From assembly GCA_019120675.1 (NCBI GenBank), contig DWUQ01000135.1, forward strand, positions 1 through 10,986: a stretch of 10,986 nt of DNA, read 5' to 3'. The notes beneath the pieces were generated by a model. It did no database searches and was not told where the DNA came from. It was given only the letters and a program-made list of their open reading frames with translations. Shown here piece after piece: positions 6,079 through 10,986 of the stretch (position 1 is the stretch's first letter; each line of letters begins with the position of its first letter). The translations under genes and the position numbers were made by a program. This DNA is from Candidatus Paenalcaligenes intestinipullorum. GTDB taxonomy: Bacteria; Pseudomonadota; Gammaproteobacteria; Burkholderiales; Burkholderiaceae_B.

Positions 6079-6774
6079 TTGGCCTCTACCCTACTAACGG
6101 TGCAGCCTCTCGCCCAGCGGGTGCCTTATGAGCAAAGCTGGGCCGCGATGCGCACGTTTACCGAGCAGCGCCACGCGGATACTCCCGACGAAGTATGGCT
6201 GATCGAACATCAGCCGGTGTACACCTTGGGCCAAGCGGGTTTAGCGTCCCATATTTTAAATGCGCAGCACATCCCTATCGTTCAGTGTGACCGAGGCGGG
6301 CAAGTAACCTATCATGGGCCCGGCCAGGTCACGGTGTATTGTTTATGGGATTTACGCCGCTTAGGTTTGTATGTCAAGGAATACGTGGCCTTACTCGAAG
6401 AGGCGATTCTGCACGTACTGCAGGGTTATGGTTTGAGCGAGGCCACCCGTAAGGCTGGTGCGCCGGGCGTGTATGTGCCCGCACAAGCTGTGTTGGCTCT
6501 GCAGGATCCTTCCACTGACTTAGTTAAAATAGCTGCTATAGGCGTTAAAATCCGTAATGGTCGTGCCTACCATGGGCTTGCCCTCAATGTTGATATGGAT
6601 CTACGCCCCTTTCAAGGAATTAACGCCTGTGGCTATGCCGGTTTACGCACGACCGACCTGCGTGAATGCGGCGTTGATACGACCGTGGCCGAGGTGGCCG
6701 CCCGCTTACAACAGGCGCTCACCCACTTGCATCAGCAGCGTTTGACACCGATGTCGCTGCAAGCGACCGCTTAG
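6079..6774 (+). CDS. lipB: Lipoyl(octanoyl) transferase
   Basis: LipB moves the octanoyl group from acyl carrier protein to the lysine of lipoyl domains (2-oxoacid dehydrogenases, glycine cleavage H protein), giving the substrate of LipA. The 231 residues contain the family core WLIEHQPVYTLGQAG (40-54), DRGGQVTYHGPGQ at 71-83, the catalytic lysine in KIAAIGVKI (Lys150), and the catalytic cysteine in NACGYAG (Cys184). Between GVYV and the catalytic lysine there are about 15 more residues than in E. coli LipB. The start appears to be TTG at 6079, on the base after the DUF493 stop (TAATTG). It keeps residues that align with the first strand of E. coli LipB, whereas GTG at 6100 would remove part of it. 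A rare start with no strong ribosome site suggests reinitiation after the gene upstream. Confidence 0.94.
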   Translation: MASTLLTVQPLAQRVPYEQSWAAMRTFTEQRHADTPDEVWLIEHQPVYTLGQAGLASHILNAQHIPIVQCDRGGQVTYHGPGQVTVYCLWDLRRLGLYVKEYVALLEEAILHVLQGYGLSEATRKAGAPGVYVPAQAVLALQDPSTDLVKIAAIGVKIRNGRAYHGLALNVDMDLRPFQGINACGYAGLRTTDLRECGVDTTVAEVAARLQQALTHLHQQRLTPMSLQATA

Positions 6775-6858
6775 CCAAGTACGCCGCAGCCTTACCCTTA
6801 CGCTCTTGTGCGCACTGCCTGTACTAAAAAGCGGCTAGCTCTGATGGCATGGACTCCG

Positions 6859-6864
6859 TACAAT
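6859..6864 (+). promoter_or_regulatory. Candidate -10 box of lipA
   Basis: TACAAT matches the -10 consensus at 5 of 6 positions, in the 141-bp gap between lipB and lipA. It would start transcription around 6871, some 45 bases before the lipA ATG. No good -35 hexamer is found at 16-18 bp. The length of the gap and the A/T-rich stretch after it (6866-6890) favour a separate lipA promoter, but lipA could also be read through from lipB. Confidence 0.3.
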
Positions 6865-6915
6865 AGTTTTAGTTTTTAATTTTGCCTTTTCTCATTCGAG
6901 GCGCTGTACACACTT

Positions 6916-7926
6916 ATGACTACTATCGCTGACACCCCTGCTCGCAAACCTACCGTTCGCCCCCGCGAGGCTTACGACCCCACCGCCAAGCAGACCGCGC
7001 ACGCCAAGACCTCGCGCATCCCCATCAAGGTGATGCAGGCTGAGCGTTTGAAAAAGCCGGAATGGATTCGTGTCAAAGCAGCAGCGCCCAACTCCAAGTT
7101 TCACGACATCAAACGCATTTTGCGTGAAAGCAATTTGTTTAGTGTTTGCGAAGAGGCCACCTGTCCCAATATCGGTGAGTGCTTTGGTAACGGTACCGCC
7201 ACCTTTATGATCATGGGCGAAAAATGCACCCGACGTTGTCCGTTTTGTGATGTCGGTCATGGCCGCCCCGATCCCCTTGATACCGATGAGCCACGCAATC
7301 TTGCGTCGGCCATCAGCAAGATGGCCTTGTCCTATGTGGTGATCACCTCGGTTGACCGCGATGATCTACGCGATGGAGGGGCCGCACACTTTGCTGAGTG
7401 TATTAATGAAGTGCGCACACAATCCCCCAAGACCCAAATTGAAGTGTTGGTGCCCGATTTCCGTGGCCGCCTCGACAAGGCGTTGGACATCTTCAAAGAC
7501 ACGCCGCCCGATGTGATGAACCACAATCTGGAAACCATCCCACGCTTATATAAGCAAGCGCGCCCAGGCGCAAACTACGAGCATTCGCTCAAGCTCTTGT
7601 CTGAGTTTAAAAAGCTGTGTCCCGATGTGCCCACCAAGTCTGGCCTTATGGTCGGCTTGGGCGAGACGAACGAGGAAATCCTCGAAGTCATGCGCGATAT
7701 GCGTGCGCACAACATCGACATGCTCACCATTGGGCAATACCTCGCGCCTTCGGATCACCACTTACCGGTCTTGCGCTATGTGACCCCCGAAGAGTTCAAA
7801 ATGCTCGAAAAAGAAGCCTACAAGATGGGCTTCACCCACGCTGCCGTAGGCGCGATGGTGCGCTCGTCCTACCACGCCGACAAGCAAGCGGCCGAGCAAG
7901 CCAAGCAGGCGGCGCTAGCGTCTTAA
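6916..7926 (+). CDS. lipA: Lipoyl synthase (radical SAM)
   Basis: LipA inserts two sulfur atoms into protein-bound octanoyl groups to finish lipoate, using radical SAM chemistry in the cytoplasm. Both iron-sulfur cluster motifs of the family are complete: the auxiliary cluster cysteines in CEEATCPNIGEC (78, 83, 89) and the radical SAM CxxxCxxC in CTRRCPFC (104, 108, 111). The C-terminal RSSYHAD (316-322) supplies the serine that ligates the auxiliary cluster. The 336-residue length includes an N-terminal extension of about 45 residues before KPEWIRVK, common in betaproteobacteria. The ATG at 6916 has only a distant GAGG (6898-6901) as a possible ribosome site. An alanine- and lysine-rich tail (ADKQAAEQAKQAALAS) ends the protein. 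It acts directly after LipB in the pathway and is followed by a strong terminator. Confidence 0.97.
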   Translation: MTTIADTPARKPTVRPREAYDPTAKQTAHAKTSRIPIKVMQAERLKKPEWIRVKAAAPNSKFHDIKRILRESNLFSVCEEATCPNIGECFGNGTATFMIMGEKCTRRCPFCDVGHGRPDPLDTDEPRNLASAISKMALSYVVITSVDRDDLRDGGAAHFAECINEVRTQSPKTQIEVLVPDFRGRLDKALDIFKDTPPDVMNHNLETIPRLYKQARPGANYEHSLKLLSEFKKLCPDVPTKSGLMVGLGETNEEILEVMRDMRAHNIDMLTIGQYLAPSDHHLPVLRYVTPEEFKMLEKEAYKMGFTHAAVGAMVRSSYHADKQAAEQAKQAALAS

Positions 7927-7954
7927 TAGCTAAAAACCAACCCCTTTTCTTAGT

Positions 7955-7988
7955 AAAAAAGCCCAGTCATTTAAACTGGGCTTTTTTT
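7955..7988. terminator. Bidirectional intrinsic terminator between lipA and ung
   Basis: A perfect 7-bp stem, GCCCAGT (7961-7967) with ACTGGGC (7975-7981), encloses a 7-base loop. Seven T follow on the plus strand (7982-7988), and six A precede (7955-7960), which become a T-run on the minus strand. A/T pairing of these runs lengthens the stem. It stands 28 bp after the lipA stop and 54 bp after the ung stop, so it can end transcription of both convergent units. Confidence 0.9.
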
Positions 7989-8042
7989 ATGAGGCTTGTG
8001 GCGTTTTAGTGTGTTGGGGGTTAACGCTTCATCGAGAGGTCG

Positions 8043-8813
8043 TTATAGGCTGAGTGAGGCTAGCCATTGGATAGGGACTTCACCTTGGGCCACCAGCCAT
8101 TCGTTGGCCGCGCGAAAATGCCCATTACCTAAAAAAGGCACAGGGGGCCGAGCTGCAGAAAGCGGCGAAGGGTGGTTGGAGCTCAGGCACAGTACGGGCC
8201 CAGCATGGGGGAATGCTTCGATGCGTTCACGCTTGGCTTGAGCATGCGCGCCCCACAACAAAAACACTTTGGGGCGTGGGTACTCTAAAACCGCATCAAT
8301 CAGTGCGTCAGTGACGCGTTCCCAGCCTTGCTTGGCGTGCGAGGCAGGCAACTTGTGCTCAACCGTCAAGACCGTGTTCAACAATAATACCCCTTGTGCC
8401 GCCCAGTCGCTGAGCTCGTTGCGTGTACGCACAGGCTGCTCAGGGTACTCGCGGGCGAGCTCCTTAAACATATTGCGCAGGCTGGGCGGTGTTTTTTGTT
8501 CGTTGGGCACAGAAAAGGCCAAGCCCCGCGCTTGATTGGGGCCATGGTAGGGGTCTTGGCCTAGGATCACGACTTTGACCGCTTCGGCGGCGGTCAATTC
8601 GAGCATGCGAAACGGGTTGGGCGGATATATGACGGCGCCCGCCTGTTGGCGTTGTGTGAGCCAATCGTTAAGCGTGTGGAGCGTCTGTGCTAACGCGGGC
8701 TGCTGCAACAGCGCGCGCCAGCTGGTCGGTAGCCTCTCAATAGGATCATTCAGCGGTAACTGCAAGCTGGGCACGTCATGTTCGAGCAAAGACGCTTGGC
8801 GAGGCCTGGTCAT
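8043..8813 (-). CDS. ung: Uracil-DNA glycosylase, family 1
   Basis: This enzyme cuts uracil from DNA to start base-excision repair. The 256 residues show the family 1 landmarks: the water-activating GQDPYHG (85-91, catalytic Asp87); GLAFSVP (97-103) for uracil recognition; LLLNTVLTVE (143-152); and the DNA-contact loop SNHPSPLSA (212-220) with catalytic His214. An N-terminal stretch of about 25 residues precedes the fold. The start is ATG at 8813. The nearest purine-rich ribosome site, GAGAGGAG (8836-8829), lies 15 bases away, farther than usual. The gene is 30 bp downstream of trpC on the same strand with no terminator between, so it is probably the last gene of the trp transcript. Confidence 0.96.
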   Translation of the reverse strand: MTRPRQASLLEHDVPSLQLPLNDPIERLPTSWRALLQQPALAQTLHTLNDWLTQRQQAGAVIYPPNPFRMLELTAAEAVKVVILGQDPYHGPNQARGLAFSVPNEQKTPPSLRNMFKELAREYPEQPVRTRNELSDWAAQGVLLLNTVLTVEHKLPASHAKQGWERVTDALIDAVLEYPRPKVFLLWGAHAQAKRERIEAFPHAGPVLCLSSNHPSPLSAARPPVPFLGNGHFRAANEWLVAQGEVPIQWLASLSL

Positions 8814-8843
8814 CGTAATACTTAAGCGCTCCTCTCAGGGGGG

Positions 8844-9638
8844 TTAAGGCGTGAAAAACAACTCTTGCAGGGCCACACCCGGATCGGGCTGACGCATAAA
8901 AGCTTCGCCGACTAAAAAGGCATTCACCTGATGCTGGCGCATGTGCTCCACGTCGGAACGATTCAGAATACCGCTTTCGGTAATCACCAGCTTGCCCTCA
9001 GGGATAGCGTCCAGTAAACCAATGGTGTGCTGCAGCGACACCTCGAAGGTGCGCAGATCGCGATTGTTGATGCCAACTAGGTTGGTATTGAGCTGCAACG
9101 CGGTATCCAGCTCCGCACGGTTATGGACTTCCACCAGCACATCCATGCCCAACTCGGTGGCTAAGGCTTCCAGCTCTTTGAGTTGACTCAGCTCTAGAGC
9201 CGCAGCAATCAACAAAATGCAATCGGCCCCAATGGCGCGGGCGTGAATCACCTGGTAGGGGTCAATGATGAAGTCTTTGCGTAACACTGGCAAGGCGCAT
9301 GCGGCACGGGCTTGGCGTAGATGGTCGTAGGCCCCTTGGAAATACTGCACATCGGTAAGGACTGACAAGCAGGCCGCCCCATGCGCCGCGTAGGTGGCTG
9401 CGATGTCGGCGGGGTGGAAGTCTTCGCGGATAATCCCCTTGGAGGGCGAAGCGCGTTTGATTTCCGCGATGACGGCCGACAGACCTTGAGTGATTTTGTC
9501 GCGCAAGGCCCCTTCAAAACCACGCACGTCTTTGCGGCTTTTGGCTTCGCGTAATAATTCCGCTTCGCTACGTAATTGGCGGGCAGCCGCCACTTCGGTT
9601 TTTTTCGTCTCAAGTATGCGTGCAAGAATATCGTTCAT
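8844..9638 (-). CDS. trpC: Indole-3-glycerol-phosphate synthase
   Basis: TrpC closes the ring of carboxyphenylamino-deoxyribulose phosphate to form indole-3-glycerol phosphate in tryptophan synthesis. The 264 residues fold as a single (beta/alpha)8 barrel with the expected catalytic residues: AEIKRASPSKG at 58-68 (Glu59, Lys61), SVLTDVQYFQG at 92-102, the catalytic lysine in LRKDFIIDPYQ (Lys121), GINNRDL, and the phosphate-binding ITESGI and FLVGEAFM segments. It is a stand-alone enzyme: no TrpF domain is fused, unlike in E. coli. The ATG at 9638 lies two bases after the trpD stop (TAG at 9643-9641), so translation is probably coupled. No independent ribosome site is seen. Confidence 0.97.
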   Translation of the reverse strand: MNDILARILETKKTEVAAARQLRSEAELLREAKSRKDVRGFEGALRDKITQGLSAVIAEIKRASPSKGIIREDFHPADIAATYAAHGAACLSVLTDVQYFQGAYDHLRQARAACALPVLRKDFIIDPYQVIHARAIGADCILLIAAALELSQLKELEALATELGMDVLVEVHNRAELDTALQLNTNLVGINNRDLRTFEVSLQHTIGLLDAIPEGKLVITESGILNRSDVEHMRQHQVNAFLVGEAFMRQPDPGVALQELFFTP

Positions 9639-9640
9639 GC

Positions 9641-10669
9641 CTATAAGTTCCGTGTGTAAGTGCAGAATTCGTCGAGTTTGGCGCGAGCGGCCCCATTGGC
9701 CAGCAGCTCAAAAGCGAGCTTTAGGCCGGCTTCGATGCTGTCTGCACCATTGCCGGCGTAAATCGCTAAGCCCGCATTAAAACCCACAATATCGCGAGCG
9801 GTGCCCGGTTGATTGCTGAGGGCGTCTTGAATGCGCTCGGCGGACTCTGCAGAAGAGCTCACCTGAATGCTACGGTTTGAGCTCATGGGAATCCCGAAGT
9901 CTTCGGGATGGATTTCATATTCGTAAATACGGTTGTCTTTGAGTTCACCCACTAAGGTGGCGGCACCGGTGGAGGCCTCGTCCATGCCGTCTTTGCCATG
10001 GACGATGAGCACATGTTGTGCCCCTAAGCGTTGCATGGCGCGTACCTGAATGCCGACTAAGTCAGGATGGAACACCCCCATCAGCTGGTTGGCCGCATTG
10101 GCTGGGTTGGTGAGGGGCCCCAGTATATTAAAAATAGTGCGTACACCGAGCTCTTTGCGCACGGCAGCGATGTTTTTCATAGCGCTGTGGTGTGCTGGAG
10201 CAAACATAAAACCCAAATTGGTGGCCTCAATGCATTCGCTAACCTGCTCAGGGGCTAAGTTGATGTTGACACCTAAAGCCTCGAGCACATCGGCACTGCC
10301 TGACGACGAGGAAGCGCTGCGCCCGCCGTGCTTCGCGACCTTGACCCCCGCCGCGGCCACCACAAACATGGCGGCCGTGGAGATATTGAAGGTGTTGCTG
10401 CCATCGCCGCCGGTACCACACATGTCCAACAGCTCGTTGGGGTTGGCGGTATGCACTGGTACAGAAAATTCGCGCATGACTTGGGCCGCCGCAGCGATTT
10501 CGCCGATGGTTTCTTTTTTTACGCGTAGGCCCATCATTAAGGCTGCCGCAATGGTGGGCGACATTTCGCCTTGCATGAGCATGCGCATCAGATGCAGCAT
10601 TTCATCGTGGAAGATTTCTCGATGTTCAATGCAGCGCACCAGCGCTTCGGTAGGGGTAATGAGGGACAT
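9641..10669 (-). CDS. trpD: Anthranilate phosphoribosyltransferase
   Basis: TrpD joins anthranilate to phosphoribosyl pyrophosphate, the second step of the tryptophan branch. The 342 residues carry the PRPP-binding CGTGGDGSNTFNIST (84-98), KHGGRSASSSSGSAD (113-127), and the anthranilate-contact region FAPAHHSAMKN. The later ILGPLTNP and DGMDE motifs are also present, with the acidic DE pair that binds magnesium. An N-terminal helical domain precedes the nucleoside-phosphorylase-type fold. It is a separate gene, not fused to TrpG as in E. coli. The ATG at 10669 lies 12 bp after the trpG stop, with AAGG (10683-10680) at a workable distance of 10 bases. Confidence 0.97.
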   Translation of the reverse strand: MSLITPTEALVRCIEHREIFHDEMLHLMRMLMQGEMSPTIAAALMMGLRVKKETIGEIAAAAQVMREFSVPVHTANPNELLDMCGTGGDGSNTFNISTAAMFVVAAAGVKVAKHGGRSASSSSGSADVLEALGVNINLAPEQVSECIEATNLGFMFAPAHHSAMKNIAAVRKELGVRTIFNILGPLTNPANAANQLMGVFHPDLVGIQVRAMQRLGAQHVLIVHGKDGMDEASTGAATLVGELKDNRIYEYEIHPEDFGIPMSSNRSIQVSSSAESAERIQDALSNQPGTARDIVGFNAGLAIYAGNGADSIEAGLKLAFELLANGAARAKLDEFCTYTRNL

Positions 10670-10681
10670 AAGCGAAGTGCC

Positions 10682-10986
10682 TTAGCGTGTTAAAAAGTTT
10701 TCCAGTAATGCGTGACCATGCTCGCTGAGCACCGACTCGGGGTGAAATTGTAACCCGCTAATGGCGAAGTCTTTGTGACGCACACCCATGATTTCACCGT
10801 CCTCGGTCTCGGCAGTGATTTCTAAGCATTCAGGCAGGCTGCTGCGGTCAATCGCGAGTGAGTGATAGCGCGTAACGGTAAAGGGAGAAGGCAACCCTGC
10901 AAAGACATCTTGATTGGTGTGTGTAATAAGGGAGGTCTTGCCGTGCATGACGGTTTGCGCATGCACCACCTTGCCACCAAAGGAGA
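10682..10986 (-). CDS. trpG: Anthranilate synthase glutamine amidotransferase subunit (partial, 5' end outside window)
   Basis: This is the C-terminal half of a class I glutamine amidotransferase, which supplies ammonia to TrpE for anthranilate synthesis. The frame is open to the window edge: SFGGKVVHAQ is read from 10984 inwards, so the GTG near 10969 is an internal valine, not a start. The visible part holds VMHGKTS, the RYHSLAI segment, and the catalytic His and Glu of the triad in LQFHPESVLSEHG. The triad cysteine (in the usual GVCLGHQ) lies outside the window. About 100 of the expected ~190 residues are visible. In some bacteria the same subunit also serves PabB in folate synthesis; the position ahead of trpD-trpC points to tryptophan as its main role. 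TrpE is expected upstream but cannot be seen. Confidence 0.95.
   Translation of the reverse strand, partial: SFGGKVVHAQTVMHGKTSLITHTNQDVFAGLPSPFTVTRYHSLAIDRSSLPECLEITAETEDGEIMGVRHKDFAISGLQFHPESVLSEHGHALLENFLTR

Noticed and set aside
6775..6915. Possible small gene or RNA in the lipB-lipA gap
   Set aside because: Only a short frame of about 10 codons (from the ATG at 6843) and no stable hairpin were seen; a promoter is the simpler explanation.
7617..8009. A 130-codon plus-strand frame overlapping the lipA 3' end and the terminator
   Set aside because: It runs in another frame over conserved lipA codons and through the terminator hairpin; no family features.
10050..10685. A 211-codon open frame on the plus strand across trpD
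   Set aside because: It is antisense to a clear, full-length trpD; its protein shows no recognisable motif and its length follows from the codon use of the real gene.
1..10986. Mobile elements, CRISPR arrays, tRNA or rRNA, toxin-antitoxin or defence genes
   Set aside because: No direct-repeat arrays, transposase or integrase motifs, tRNA-like folds or foreign-looking genes were found; all larger frames are core metabolic or repair genes.

Overview
The window looks like a core-chromosome segment of a betaproteobacterium, most likely from the Alcaligenaceae (Bordetella/Alcaligenes relatives). This rests on protein character and gene order: birA next to a type III pantothenate kinase (the Bordetella 'baf' gene), dacC-dat-DUF493-lipB-lipA in a row, and trpG-trpD-trpC-ung in a row. 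The species cannot be named from sequence alone. Base composition is moderate and even. I see no tRNA, rRNA, insertion sequence, CRISPR array, integrase or phage gene.

Layout. (1) Positions 60-2879, minus strand: birA -> coaX -> a 54-codon small secreted or membrane-anchored protein -> galU. A convincing sigma70-type promoter lies in front of birA, and a weaker candidate lies in front of the small gene. (2) Positions 2964-6774, plus strand, divergent from birA: an alpha/beta hydrolase, dacC (D,D-carboxypeptidase), dat (D-amino acid aminotransferase), a DUF493/YbeD-like protein and lipB. dat and the DUF493 gene overlap by 4 bp, and lipB starts on the base after the DUF493 stop codon. (3) Positions 6916-7926, plus strand: lipA, after a 141-bp gap that may hold its own promoter. 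lipA ends at a strong hairpin that can terminate transcription in both directions. (4) Positions 8043-10986, minus strand, convergent on lipA: trpG (5' end cut by the window edge) -> trpD -> trpC -> ung, tightly packed and probably one transcript.

Functionally these are housekeeping genes. birA and coaX serve cofactor use and synthesis (biotin attachment, CoA). galU makes UDP-glucose for envelope sugars. dacC trims peptidoglycan and releases D-alanine, which dat could recycle. lipB and lipA make protein-bound lipoate. The trp genes carry chorismate towards indole-glycerol phosphate, and ung removes uracil from DNA.

I did not find a convincing undescribed system. The item most worth a second look is the 54-codon gene at 918-1082. 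It has a clear hydrophobic N-terminus and sits where related bacteria, as I recall, carry a longer SPOR-domain protein. Secondary items are the dacC/dat/lipoate gene clustering, start-codon choices, and small palindromes in the intergenic gaps.
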